64,000 bases of DNA. Source: Moraxella oblonga NBRC 102422 (GTDB taxonomy: Bacteria; Pseudomonadota; Gammaproteobacteria; Pseudomonadales; Moraxellaceae). The DNA lies in contig NZ_BCYQ01000006.1 in assembly GCF_001598275.1 (NCBI RefSeq), positions 51,504 through 115,503 of the forward strand, in the 5' to 3' direction. The notes under the pieces are model-generated. The model had not been told where the DNA came from. It saw only the letters and a program-made list of their open reading frames with translations, and made no database searches. Each line of letters opens with the position of its first letter. Within the stretch, counting starts at the first letter, position 1. Both the position numbers and the translations under genes were made by a program. This document shows positions 20,301-28,597 of this stretch, in pieces.

Positions 20301-20905
20301 CGGAGCTTGCCGAGCTTGAAAGTCGTGTATCGCCGATGGATAATCAAATCAAAGACATCGAAGGCAGTATGGATAAACTCAAAGATGCCATCAGCACCAT
20401 TGATGACAAAACCAAAACCTTATTTTTGGATATGCTAAATGCGGTGAATGGTGAGCTTAATGCTTTATTTAGCAAAGTGTTTGGCGGTGGGCAGGCGAGT
20501 TTGACACTTATGGATGATGAGACGCTTTCCAAAGCCGACAAATGGCGAGCGGGGCTGGTACTCATGGCACAACCTAAGGGCAAGAAAAATTCACGGCTTG
20601 GCGTACTGTCAGGAGGCGAAAAGACGCTTACTGCGTTATCGCTCATCTTTGCGATTTTTAAACAACACCCTGCTCCGTTTTGTGTGTTGGATGAGGTTGA
20701 TGCACCCTTAGATGATGCCAACGTGGGGCGTTTTACCAGTCTCATTCATGAGTTGGCGGACAGCGTGCAGTTTATTTTTATTAGCCATAACAAACTTGCC
20801 ATGCAAACCGCTCATGAATTAAAGGGCATCACCATGCCAACAGCAGGCATTTCTAGTTTGGTTACGGTGAATTTGGAAGAAGCGGAGAAGTATTTGGAGG
20901 GGTAA
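17372..20905 (+). CDS. smc: Chromosome segregation protein SMC
   Basis: A 1177-residue condensin ATPase that organises and segregates the chromosome. The N-terminal head has Walker A GPNGCGKSN (about residues 31-39); two long coiled coils rich in A/E/K/Q/L flank a hinge around residues 530-650 (LKDVISLSKVGKDFGVVLDG...). The C-terminal head has the ABC signature LSGGEKTLTAL (from residue 1079) and Walker B FCVLDEVDAPLDD. The gene is intact and typical in length. In many gammaproteobacteria zipA and ligA follow smc; here an AT-rich DUF2971-like gene follows instead. No scpA/scpB is visible in the window. Confidence 0.97.
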   Translation: MRLKSLKLAGFKSFANPTTFTFKHDITAIVGPNGCGKSNVIDAIRWVLGETSAKQLRGGAMSDVIFAGVEGRAGKSLASVELTFEHTQDESTGIRHALNLYQELTLRRQVTKEGKSDYFINGQKVRRRDVVDVFLGTGLGARSYAVIEQGMIGRIVESSPMELRAFIEEGAGVSRYQARRIETQKQLDDARDNLERLTDLQSELKKQQKTLIKQAESAKRYEVLHQEMTQIQQSGLLERIFETWKLVGQKQAEHNKSTQLLATLEQNVTKARQALDQKSEQIAQAVWLKDDAKDKYHNARMAEQTAEHNFYKVNQELSQSDDKLNRLLQAQKDAQMSIQTAQVELDQISQALTNTAPELGEVQTVLANYQNELAGVQHTWQNARADVDKLTTTRQALDTQKQLALSGKQRLAIALQKWQKRQDDLLGEKTALASTQADTGERERLAREIEGLTLAIDEIQLDDDKRTLNELSQKVATFKAEFTTLEKRHASLTGEYDALHKLVYPPKKPREKTATTQANHDRHEQLQQLKDVISLSKVGKDFGVVLDGFLGFWLDGRLGDVSCNDIVETDGQKPTAIFYPSTTPAVSEGELLALNALIDRPKLALFDNIYLYTGQGIPSVMGDKIILTKTGWIVGRFGVVSASKFGAKSDFLSQKEGHLARLADLESELDVLESDMESKSQTLKTLTNDEVRLKVAFDERVAQRAMLINKKHGAEQALLRAESALKNHALKAEMIAKNQAILDDEKAEHDSDILKFDEQICQSESELDKLLPKLQTATDIFNTLGGQVEHLNRVIKECHDKVNSLTLQNQSLLQKQAHETKLLDMAKLALANAEQEIQATYAKDESLIAQLPTLEQAFKLAKAQTAELKAQSDEHESQVKTLQTVHGELQEKLTDAHTAVATAQAHATQISAEVAVAQSRLTDLGEQMLGFDENFNLPSTLHDFTHKPPTFTDHSKRLNDIKAELDKIGAVNLAAAAELAELESRVSPMDNQIKDIEGSMDKLKDAISTIDDKTKTLFLDMLNAVNGELNALFSKVFGGGQASLTLMDDETLSKADKWRAGLVLMAQPKGKKNSRLGVLSGGEKTLTALSLIFAIFKQHPAPFCVLDEVDAPLDDANVGRFTSLIHELADSVQFIFISHNKLAMQTAHELKGITMPTAGISSLVTVNLEEAEKYLEG

Positions 20906-20966
20906 AGAAGTGGTGTTATAATGATAAATTCAATTTATTTTTTTATGATATTGAGGTAATAAAGTA

Positions 20967-22292
20967 ATGGGTGGACAAAAAGATATCGTTGATGCCAAAA
21001 TTGCTGAATGGGAACGAGTAACAGAGGAGAATGATGGTCAGCAAAAATATATAGAGAGTCAGTTTGCTCTTGGTTGTGTTTATGCTATGCGTGGTCACTA
21101 TGAGAGATCAAGTGTAATTTTTCAGAAGTTGCGTAGTTTAAGTAGCGACTTTCTTCTTTATGCTTTTTGTGAAATAATGAAAATTATATCGTCCACATCA
21201 GATCGTGGTATGAATTTTGAGTTATTTGCTGATTTGTTGCTCTATCAAAGTCGTGTACTTGACTGTTTAAAAATAGATTTTAAGAGTAAATATGAAAGAA
21301 AGTTGGCTCATTACACCATTCCAGATACTGTAAATAAGATACTAATAGGAAGTAAATTTAGACTGAATAATATTTATAATATGAATGATCCAGTTGAGGG
21401 TAATGTATTATTACAATACTTCAATCAAGATCTTTGCTTTAATCAAGAATATAAAAGTATTGAATGTACACCATTTATTGCTTGTTTTACATTTAATCAT
21501 GATAGTTTAAACCAATTTAGGTTGTACGGAAAAATTAATCAACGAGAGGCAACAGGTGTTAGTGTTGTTCTTGGTGAGGATTTTTTTGATATACGCCCTA
21601 CTGGAACATACTCTTTTGTTAGGGTGTCAGAAGTAATCAAAGATTTTAACGTGACTAAAGATGCTCTAGATAAATTTCGCTCCCAAAATCAACAAAATAA
21701 AGAGGATATTGAGAAGTTGCCTGTTTATCGTTGTATTTATATAGATCCAGAAACTGGATATATTCGTTTAGCACAACGAGATAAAATAACTTTTTATCGT
21801 GAATTTTATCAGGAATTTTCTAAAGATGGAGAAATGAATAAGGGGACAATTGCAATTAAAGTTGAGTCGCTTTGGAATGATTATCAGGGTTTTATTCAAG
21901 ATATACAAGATAAAATTAAGAACATTTTTGATAATATGTATAAAATCATAGAAAATATACTAAATAATACAAATGATAAAAATAAAAAAGAGGTTATTGA
22001 GTTAATTAATTTAATTTTATTACCAATACAATACCTAGTTAAACACTCTGCATTCCAAGAGGAGCAAGAATGCCGAATGTGTTATATCACTTCACTTAAT
22101 GATGATTGTGTTGAAATGAATTTTGAGAATAAATGGCTTTATATTAACTATCAAGAACCTGTAAAGAAACATATTAAAAATGTATATATTGCCACAGGAG
22201 CAAGAGAATATTATCCATTTATTGTGCGATTATTGGATGGCGATGCGTCAAAAGTTCAGTTATCCAAAAATCCATTTCGGACGGCAGGGTAA
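20967..22292 (+). CDS. DUF2971-like protein of unknown function
   Basis: A 441-residue soluble protein. The N-terminal ~100 residues look helical and TPR-like (QFALGCVYAMRGHYERSSVIFQ). The central part has SKFRLNNIYNMNDPVEGN, ACFTFNHDSLNQFRLYGK and ATGVSVVLGEDFF, and the C-terminus VYIATGAREYYP and KNPFR; this order resembles DUF2971 proteins, whose function is unknown and which often sit in accessory or defence-rich regions. Codon use is clearly more AT-rich than in smc beside it, suggesting horizontal acquisition. GAGGTAA precedes the ATG. Single gene, no partner on either side. Confidence 0.6.
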   Translation: MGGQKDIVDAKIAEWERVTEENDGQQKYIESQFALGCVYAMRGHYERSSVIFQKLRSLSSDFLLYAFCEIMKIISSTSDRGMNFELFADLLLYQSRVLDCLKIDFKSKYERKLAHYTIPDTVNKILIGSKFRLNNIYNMNDPVEGNVLLQYFNQDLCFNQEYKSIECTPFIACFTFNHDSLNQFRLYGKINQREATGVSVVLGEDFFDIRPTGTYSFVRVSEVIKDFNVTKDALDKFRSQNQQNKEDIEKLPVYRCIYIDPETGYIRLAQRDKITFYREFYQEFSKDGEMNKGTIAIKVESLWNDYQGFIQDIQDKIKNIFDNMYKIIENILNNTNDKNKKEVIELINLILLPIQYLVKHSAFQEEQECRMCYITSLNDDCVEMNFENKWLYINYQEPVKKHIKNVYIATGAREYYPFIVRLLDGDASKVQLSKNPFRTAG

Positions 22293-22373
22293 TTAATGTG
22301 GGGGTGATTTATGTATTTATGGAGCATCAAATAGCCCTGCATTCGTGAAAATTGGGGCTGATTAACCTTAAAC

Positions 22374-22390
22374 GGTGCATAACACGCACC
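22374..22390. repeat. Degenerate GGTGCGT-type palindrome
   Basis: GGTGCATAACACGCACC has the same arms and spacing as the palindromes between the small genes at 36.4-38.1 kb, with the inner base pairs altered. It lies between the DUF2971-like gene and the convergent lipoprotein gene. Confidence 0.4.
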
Positions 22391-22418
22391 TACGCCCAAA
22401 ATCAGCACCTTACCCCAA

Positions 22419-23060
22419 CTACACACATTGACTGGTGGCACAACCAAACATCGCCATGATGATATAAATGGGGAAAAATAACGCCGTACCGATTTCGTTG
22501 TGGTTGCGACTGTCACCGATGAACCAAATGGGAATGGGCTGTGCCAGTTTGTGTTCATCGCCAAGTCGCCTGTCAGCGGACACACGATAAAGTGGCGTTT
22601 GTGTGCCGTCCAACCTAAATGTTACCGCCAGTTCTTTTGCGGGAAATTTTTCATAAATGCCTTTGGTAGGGTGGGGTTTGGCACGGTATTGAGAGCGTAT
22701 GGCGATTTTTTGGTCGGGCGAGAGTTTGGTTTCGTCCACGATAAGCTCATAACGAGCGATGATGTCGCCTGCGTGAGCGGGGTGTACCCTTTCTTGAATG
22801 CTGACCGTGCCACTTTTAATGGCGGGTGTATAATCCTGTACAAAGGTACGAAATTCGCTCACTTTTTGATTGAGTGTCCAGCCATACAGTCGGTATTGAT
22901 TTTGGCTGGTTTCAAAGGTAATGCGACCTTGCTCAACGTGGGATTTTAAAATGTGGGTTTCGGGAGCAGGTGGCGTGGTTGGGGTGTTACTTGGTACGGT
23001 GTTGCACGCCAACAAAGAACATGACAAACCTACGATGAGTGCTTTTTTAACATCAAACAT
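22419..23060 (-). CDS. Putative lipoprotein of unknown function
   Basis: About 213 residues. MFDVKKALIVGLSCSLLACN is a lipoprotein signal peptide with lipobox LLAC, followed by a Thr/Pro linker. The middle has beta-rich segments (QNQYRLYGWTLNQ, ARYELIVDETKL) and the C-terminus a hydrophobic stretch FFPIYIIMAMFGCATSQCV, which could be a membrane anchor. I choose the ATG at 23060 rather than upstream in-frame codons because it begins the signal peptide. It follows the WG-repeat gene on the same strand but a hairpin separates them. Family not recognised. Confidence 0.65.
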   Translation of the reverse strand: MFDVKKALIVGLSCSLLACNTVPSNTPTTPPAPETHILKSHVEQGRITFETSQNQYRLYGWTLNQKVSEFRTFVQDYTPAIKSGTVSIQERVHPAHAGDIIARYELIVDETKLSPDQKIAIRSQYRAKPHPTKGIYEKFPAKELAVTFRLDGTQTPLYRVSADRRLGDEHKLAQPIPIWFIGDSRNHNEIGTALFFPIYIIMAMFGCATSQCV

Positions 23061-23127
23061 GGTATTTCCAAATAAAAAGGGCGGGGCATGGGTTGATGAT
23101 GTGACAAATACCATTTGCCAAATGACC

Positions 23128-23154
23128 AAACCCAGCACGGTTTATGCTGGGTTG
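23128..23154 (-). terminator. Hairpin after the first WG-repeat gene
   Basis: ACCCAGCA and TGCTGGGT pair around a short loop, 15 bases past the WG-repeat stop. The T tail is weak on the minus strand. Confidence 0.5.
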
Positions 23155-23168
23155 GTTACTAAATGGGC

Positions 23169-23894
23169 TTAATCATCAGTCTTTTTGCCTTGTTTGTTGA
23201 TGGTAAAGCTCTCATCATCTTTTATGACAAGGGCGGTACCGTCCTCAAAATCGGTGGCAAAATCATAAATGAGCGGAATGACAACTTTGCCTTTGGTGTC
23301 CAAAAAGCCATATTTGGTATCGCCATCTTTGTTGTCTTTACCCACTAAAATACGACCTTCGGAAGGGCTTGACGCACGGTCGTATTCAAATTTGGTGATG
23401 GCTGTGCCTTTGTTGTCAATGATTGCCCATTTGTTGTTTTGTTCGACTGCCACCATGCCTTCGTTGTACCAGTTGTTGCTGTTGGTGTATTTGATGGGGA
23501 TAATGACTTGGTTTTTGGGGTTGATAAAGCCAACATACTCACCCTTTTGCACTTTGGCAAGTCCTTCGCTAAATCCCCAGCCATCATCATAGGTGGGCTT
23601 GATGGCGTAGCTACCATCTGTTTTGATGTAGCCCCATTTGTCATTTTTTTCAACGAGGGCAAGCCCTTCTTGAAAGCTCCACGCCTCATCAAATTGGGTT
23701 TTGATGATGAGTTTGCCTGATTGGTTGACAAAGCCGTATTGTTCGGTGTTGTCATCACTTACCACAAACAGCCCCATTTCGCTGTCGCATTCTTCATGTT
23801 CGCCAAAACTTAGGTGTGATGGCAAGGTGATGTCATCGCAGTTGGCAAAGGCAGAACCTGCAACGAACAATAAGGCGAAGGCAAATTTTTTCAT
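23169..23894 (-). CDS. Secreted WG-repeat protein
   Basis: A 241-residue protein with signal peptide MKKFAFALLFVAGSAFA and a mature part made of five to six WG (KWG) repeats of ~35 residues, with cores such as KLIIKTQFDEAWSFQEGLA and KVVIPLIYDFATDFEDGTA. WG repeats are thought to be beta-rich protein-binding modules; no enzymatic function is known. A second WG protein at 29644 shares this architecture. A periplasmic location is inferred from the leader. Confidence 0.8.
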   Translation of the reverse strand: MKKFAFALLFVAGSAFANCDDITLPSHLSFGEHEECDSEMGLFVVSDDNTEQYGFVNQSGKLIIKTQFDEAWSFQEGLALVEKNDKWGYIKTDGSYAIKPTYDDGWGFSEGLAKVQKGEYVGFINPKNQVIIPIKYTNSNNWYNEGMVAVEQNNKWAIIDNKGTAITKFEYDRASSPSEGRILVGKDNKDGDTKYGFLDTKGKVVIPLIYDFATDFEDGTALVIKDDESFTINKQGKKTDD

Positions 23895-23944
23895 GGCGAA
23901 TCCTTGAAAGTGGTAAATGGGGTAGGTGTGTCGTATGCATGTTC

Positions 23945-25360
23945 TTATTGTAGCAATTCTGATGGTTTTGTCAATACCTGTTTACTATGCCTTTCCAAAT
24001 ACCACAACAGTAGCACGCTTGCCACCGACAAAGATACCACCAGAGCCGTCCAAAAACCATAAATGCCCATGCCTCCATAAAATGCAAGTCCAATACCGGG
24101 TAATAAACCACAGCCCCAAAAGGCAACGATGTGGATAATCATGGGGATTTTGGTGATTTGGTAGCCACGCAAGGCATAGCTTGCCACGCATTGTATCGCA
24201 TCAAATAACTGAAATGCTGACGCAAAAAGTACAAGCACCCCCACGATGGCAATGACCGTCATGTCATTTGTATACATTTGTGCTAAATCATAACGTCCCA
24301 CCAACAAAAACAATGCCGTTAGTACGGATAAAATCATGGCACTACTTATGGCCACGCCACTGATATATCTGGCTTTATGAGGCTTGTTTTTGCCAAGCGA
24401 AAAGCCTACTTGTACTGTACTGGCGATGCCGATACTTTGGGGAATCATGTAGATGAGACTTGTTAGGCTGATGACGATTTGTTGGGCGGCGACAAGGTTG
24501 TCGGTTTGGGTTTGTTGATTGTTGAGCTTTGCTACCAAAAACATGGTGAACGTAAACAAACTTACTTCAATAAAAAACGAAAACCCAATAGGCAAGCCAA
24601 GTCGTGTTATGTCGCCAAATTGGCGAAGATTTGGTGGGCTAAATTTGTCCGTTAAACCAAATTTGGCAAAATGCTTATCTTTGATGATATACGCCCCAAG
24701 TACAATGGCATTAACCCAAAAAACAATGGCGGTTGCTAGCCCACACCCAGCTCCACCCAGAGCAGGCATGCCCCATTTGCCATAGACAAATATATAATTA
24801 AGTGGAATATTGACAAAAAAGCATAGCCAGCTTACCCACATGATGATTTTGGGTTTATTGAGGCTTGATGCATAGGCGTGTAATGCACGATGTATCATGG
24901 CAGAAGGCATGGCAAATCCTGCAAACCATAGATACTGTTTGGCGGTGACAAGTGTGCGGGGGCTTAGGTTGCTAAAATATCGCTCAAAAGGCACGATGGC
25001 AAACCACATCAGCACCATACCAATCACACCCACCATTATCCCATACCAAATGCCTTGTCGCCCAAGCTCACCAATGTCGCCAAAAGTTTGGTTTTTGCTC
25101 GCACCATAAGTTTTTGATAATATGGGGTTTAAGGCACTCATCACCCCCATGAGTGTGATGTAAATGGTGATAAAAAAGCTATTGCCCAACGCTACCCCTG
25201 CCAAATCCTCTTTTCCTGCCCCACCTGCCATAACTGTATCCACAAAGCCTGTACCTACTTGGGCAATTTGGGAGAGCAACATAGGCAAGGCAAGGGCGAT
25301 GAGTGTGCGAAGTTCTTTTTTATAAGTATTAAAAGAATAACGGTTAATGTCTAAATACAT
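23945..25360 (-). CDS. MATE family efflux transporter
   Basis: A 471-residue inner-membrane antiporter with twelve expected membrane segments in two MatE halves. The opening LIALALPMLLSQIAQVGTGFVDTVMAG is the family signature; the second half opens IGFSFFIEVSLFTFTMFLVAKL. NorM-like members export cationic drugs and dyes in exchange for Na+ or H+. The specificity here is not predictable. It is transcribed alone, upstream of the WG-repeat gene, with a short gap. Confidence 0.92.
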   Translation of the reverse strand: MYLDINRYSFNTYKKELRTLIALALPMLLSQIAQVGTGFVDTVMAGGAGKEDLAGVALGNSFFITIYITLMGVMSALNPILSKTYGASKNQTFGDIGELGRQGIWYGIMVGVIGMVLMWFAIVPFERYFSNLSPRTLVTAKQYLWFAGFAMPSAMIHRALHAYASSLNKPKIIMWVSWLCFFVNIPLNYIFVYGKWGMPALGGAGCGLATAIVFWVNAIVLGAYIIKDKHFAKFGLTDKFSPPNLRQFGDITRLGLPIGFSFFIEVSLFTFTMFLVAKLNNQQTQTDNLVAAQQIVISLTSLIYMIPQSIGIASTVQVGFSLGKNKPHKARYISGVAISSAMILSVLTALFLLVGRYDLAQMYTNDMTVIAIVGVLVLFASAFQLFDAIQCVASYALRGYQITKIPMIIHIVAFWGCGLLPGIGLAFYGGMGIYGFWTALVVSLSVASVLLLWYLERHSKQVLTKPSELLQ

Positions 25361-25397
25361 GGCAAATTCAAGGAAAAAACGATTATTTTAACACAAA

Positions 25398-25740
25398 TTA
25401 AATCACCCCAAGCATTTTTAATCCTTGATAAATGCCATCTTCATCATGGCGTGGACAAATAAAATTCGCCACATTTTTTAGGTCATCATGCCCATTAGCC
25501 ATCGCCACACCAACGCCTACCGATGAGAGCATTTCTATGTCATTTAAGCCATCACCAAAAGCAACTGCTTCTGACATGGATAAACCCAATTTTGCCTCGC
25601 CCTGTGGCGATGGCGATGTGAATATTTTGGCGTTTTAGGGCAAGTAGGGCTGGCAGGACGCTATCGGGAATGCGGTTTTCGTGCTTGATGTATAGGGTGT
25701 CATCAATGTCAAAAAAGACGATTTTGGGTTTGGTATTCAT
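25398..25740 (-). pseudogene. Cof-type HAD hydrolase broken by internal deletion
   Basis: The first part from 25740 reads MNTKPKIVFFDIDDTLYIK (HAD motif I DxDxT) through HIAIATGRG (motif II region), then the frame leaves the family and stops at 25552. In another frame, from about 25625 down to 25398, EAKLGLSMSEAVAFGDGLND (motif IV region) and the normal C-terminus continue. The cap domain and motif III, roughly 150 residues in a ~270-residue family, are missing, and the two halves meet out of frame near 25610-25630. No functional phosphatase can be made. Confidence 0.8.
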
Positions 25741-25809
25741 GTGCTTTGCCGTTGAAAATTTACTCATTTTATGCAAAAATAACGCCATTTGCAAATAAAA
25801 GAGCAACCC

Positions 25810-26064
25810 ATGAATGAACCTACCCTACATCAACGCCGTATCATTTACCAAGCCCGCCGTGGATTAAAAGAGCTGGATTTTTATATTGACCCTTATGTCA
25901 AAAATCACTATCTTGATGCCAATGAACGTGAGCAGTTGGCGTTTGAAAGACTGCTGGCACACGAAGACCCAGATTTGCTTTTGTTTTTTTTGGGGCAGGC
26001 GAGTGCTGACGATGAAGAAGTCATGGCATTGATTGAAAAAATGAAACAGTTAAAGTATGCCTAA
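25810..26064 (+). CDS. sdhE: FAD assembly factor SdhE (succinate dehydrogenase flavinylation)
   Basis: An 84-residue protein of the SdhE/YgfY/CptB family, which helps attach FAD covalently to SdhA. The diagnostic RRGLKELD motif (the family's RRGxxELD) lies at about residues 16-23, and the helical acidic C-terminus is typical. Start at 25810 chosen because it leaves the family's usual short N-terminus. It is followed 11 bases later by a YgfX-like gene, the usual neighbour. Confidence 0.9.
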   Translation: MNEPTLHQRRIIYQARRGLKELDFYIDPYVKNHYLDANEREQLAFERLLAHEDPDLLLFFLGQASADDEEVMALIEKMKQLKYA

Positions 26065-26075
26065 AACATGCTAAG

Positions 26076-26489
26076 ATGTACCTAGATACCACAATCAAGC
26101 CGACCAAACACACCTTGTGGATACAGGGGGTGTTTTTGTTGTTGGTGTTTTTGATGTTATTTTTGGCAAAAGTGGCGTGGTGGCAATATGGTACTGTCAT
26201 GATATTAGTTGCATTGTGTTTTTATGTACAACATATTCGCCATGTGCCATTGGTGGCTTTATCGGTTGATGATGTCAAAGAGATTTGGTATTTGGGCATG
26301 TATGATGAAGATGAGCCAGAAGTGTGGCAAGGCTATCTTAGTCATGCCCAATTTGTCAATTTATGGGCGGTAAGATTGACTTTTTATGTGGTTGTGCCGT
26401 TTGAGATGAAGTATTCGGTGGTGATTGATAAAGGGGGTATGAGTGGGGTGGATTTTGCCAAATTGAAGGCGTTGGCAAGGTTTTTTTAG
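26076..26489 (+). CDS. YgfX-like inner-membrane protein
   Basis: A 137-residue protein with two adjacent membrane segments near residues 15-60 (WIQGVFLLLVFLMLFLAKV and YGTVMILVALCFYVQHI) and a soluble C-terminal domain with VRLTFYVVVPFEMKYSVVI. Size, topology and position directly after sdhE match YgfX (CptA), proposed in E. coli as a toxin-like partner of SdhE. Sequence identity to YgfX is not obvious by eye, so context carries the call. Confidence 0.6.
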   Translation: MYLDTTIKPTKHTLWIQGVFLLLVFLMLFLAKVAWWQYGTVMILVALCFYVQHIRHVPLVALSVDDVKEIWYLGMYDEDEPEVWQGYLSHAQFVNLWAVRLTFYVVVPFEMKYSVVIDKGGMSGVDFAKLKALARFF

Positions 26490-26540
26490 TCAAAAATTTG
26501 CAATCAATGACACCCCACAACACAACAAGCGTGCGGTTGA

Positions 26541-27812
26541 TTACAATATCTTTACAAGCACTTTTGAATTTCGCCCATTTTGCCATTTTTGATAACGCTC
26601 AATTGGCAAATCACTGGGCGATGTTTCGCAAAATCCATGCTCAATAAACCAATGTAGGGTGCGGGTAGTTAGGGCAAATAGGTGGGTTTTGCCCATGCGT
26701 TTGGCTTTTTGTTCGGCAAATTTGAGCAGATTTGCCCCACGTGTGCCACTGCGATACTCAGGGTCAATGGCAACGCTGGCGATTTCACTACTGTTTTTGT
26801 CCAACTCATACAGGCAGGCACAGCCGATGATTTTGCCGTCTCGTTCCATGACAAAAAACACATCTATGTCTCGCTCGATGTCCGTCTCATGACGTACCAC
26901 CAAAATACCCTGCATCTCTAAGGGTTTGATGAGTGCCATGATACCCAAAATGTCATTGATGGTTGCCTCTCTGATATGGTCATAGGCGTGCCTACTGATG
27001 AGTGTTCCCATGCCATCTGTGGTAAAAAGCTCGCCCAATAGCACATCATCTTTATCAAAATCAAGCAACTGCACACGTTCTACACCACGTTCACAGGCAT
27101 CAATGGCGTGTTTTAGGTGAGGGTATTGTTTGGCACTCAAGGCGGTCAGCTCCTTGATGAGATTACCATCATCATCTCTTAGACTTTTGTCCAAAATGAT
27201 GAATTTATCCGCCCCAAGACACACCGCCACATGTGTGGCAACATCGGTAGCGTTTAGGTTAAATAGTTCGCCTGTCGCCGAAAAACCAATAGAGCTGATG
27301 ATGACGATGTGATGGTTGTCTAAGGCTTGTTTGATGGCGTTATCATCTATACGCCGTACTTCTCCTGTTTGCATAAAGTCTATACCATGACGCACACCAA
27401 AAGGTTTGGCACTAACAAAATTGCCTGTGATGGTACTAATCTTTGCCCCAAATAGGGGGGTGTTGGCAAGCCCTTTTGAAAATTCGCCTTGTATTTTTAG
27501 GTTTAATTCGCCCACAGTCGCCAAAACGGTTGGCATGGCACAGCTTGGTGTGATACGCACGCCGTCAAAAAAGGGCGTATCCTTATCCATGCCTGCTTTG
27601 GCAAGTGCTTGATTGAGCTGAACTCTTGCTCCATGCACCAACACCAGACGAATGCCCAAACTGTGAAGTAATGCCAAGTCTTGTATCAGTGTGGCAAAAT
27701 TATCATGGGCGATGGCTTCACTATTTATCATCACCACAAAGGTTTTGCCCCTATGAGTGTTGATGTAGGGTAGTGAATGGCGAAACCAGTGGATTGGGTT
27801 TGGGTGGGTCAT
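26541..27812 (-). CDS. argA: Amino-acid N-acetyltransferase (N-acetylglutamate synthase)
   Basis: A 423-residue enzyme making N-acetylglutamate from glutamate and acetyl-CoA, the first step of arginine synthesis. Residues 1-280 form an amino-acid-kinase-like domain (FVVMINSEAIAHDNF, LVLVHGARVQLNQAL, VIISSIGFSATGELFNLN), which usually carries the arginine feedback site. Residues ~290-423 form the GNAT domain, with IASVAIDPEYRSGTRGANLL as acetyl-CoA loop. Length fits the classic ArgA type. Monocistronic by appearance. Confidence 0.93.
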   Translation of the reverse strand: MTHPNPIHWFRHSLPYINTHRGKTFVVMINSEAIAHDNFATLIQDLALLHSLGIRLVLVHGARVQLNQALAKAGMDKDTPFFDGVRITPSCAMPTVLATVGELNLKIQGEFSKGLANTPLFGAKISTITGNFVSAKPFGVRHGIDFMQTGEVRRIDDNAIKQALDNHHIVIISSIGFSATGELFNLNATDVATHVAVCLGADKFIILDKSLRDDDGNLIKELTALSAKQYPHLKHAIDACERGVERVQLLDFDKDDVLLGELFTTDGMGTLISRHAYDHIREATINDILGIMALIKPLEMQGILVVRHETDIERDIDVFFVMERDGKIIGCACLYELDKNSSEIASVAIDPEYRSGTRGANLLKFAEQKAKRMGKTHLFALTTRTLHWFIEHGFCETSPSDLPIERYQKWQNGRNSKVLVKIL

Positions 27813-27966
27813 GGCGAATACTTGTAAAAATTTTGCTTATTTTATAAAAATTTTGCTAAAAAAGGGGCATTTGTGTGAAATTTTTACCATAAATAAACGT
27901 ATCTTTAACGTAGCGATTATCTTTTCGTGGTATGATGTTGTCATATTATTTTTTAAAGGAAAAACC

Positions 27967-28587
27967 ATGCGTAAATTTTCTACTTTATTGGTCGCCATGA
28001 CGTTGACTACTGTCGCCCATGCAGTATTGCCCACCCCAACAGACGAAGTGAGTTTTGTTGCCAAACCCACAGGCAACCCAAATGCTCCCACCACTTACAA
28101 CACGCCCATCCAGCCAGTTGTAACCCCTGTGGCGGTTGCTCCCTTACAGACGACACTACCAAATCCACCACTCAACACTTCACAAAATCAGACCACGCAA
28201 GGCAACATCACCTCTGTGGTGAATGCTTTTGTCGTCCAAAATATCAATGGTCAAGAAATGCTAACACCTGTCAATGCCAATACGCCTGTCAAGTCTGGCG
28301 ATATTTTAGAATATCAAGGGCTTTTTACCAATCATGGTGAACGTGTACGAAGTATGGACGTTACTTTGACGATTGATGATAAGTTGGAGCTTGTGGGAGG
28401 CTTGTCGCCAAGTTTTGCCCATGCCAGCGTGGATCATAGCCGTTTTGTGCGTATGCCAATTCGTGCCAACATTGGCGGTCAGGTTCAAGAATTGCCATTA
28501 TCATATTATAAGGCACTGCGTTGGACGGTGGAGGATATTGGTGTGGGTGGTACGGCGGTGGTAAAATATCGAGCGATTGTAAAATAA
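27967..28587 (+). CDS. Secreted protein with DUF11-like domain, unknown function
   Basis: A 206-residue protein with signal peptide MRKFSTLLVAMTLTTVAHA, a low-complexity Pro/Thr/Asn stretch, and a C-terminal beta-sandwich-like region (NTPVKSGDILEYQGLFTNHG, VTLTIDDKLELVGGL, GGTAVVKYRAIV) resembling DUF11 repeats of surface proteins. AAGGA lies upstream of the ATG at 27967, so longer readings starting at 27811 are unlikely. It sits 10 bases before lpxK; the functional link is unclear. Confidence 0.7.
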   Translation: MRKFSTLLVAMTLTTVAHAVLPTPTDEVSFVAKPTGNPNAPTTYNTPIQPVVTPVAVAPLQTTLPNPPLNTSQNQTTQGNITSVVNAFVVQNINGQEMLTPVNANTPVKSGDILEYQGLFTNHGERVRSMDVTLTIDDKLELVGGLSPSFAHASVDHSRFVRMPIRANIGGQVQELPLSYYKALRWTVEDIGVGGTAVVKYRAIVK

Positions 28588-28597
28588 ATTCCCATTC

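Noticed and set aside
22256..22585. Minus-strand frame overlapping the DUF2971 gene end and the lipoprotein gene
   Set aside because: It overlaps two better supported genes and has no recognisable content.
27811..27966. N-terminal extension of the secreted protein before lpxK
   Set aside because: The extension precedes a clear signal peptide with its own ribosome site at 27967 and lies in promoter-like AT-rich DNA.
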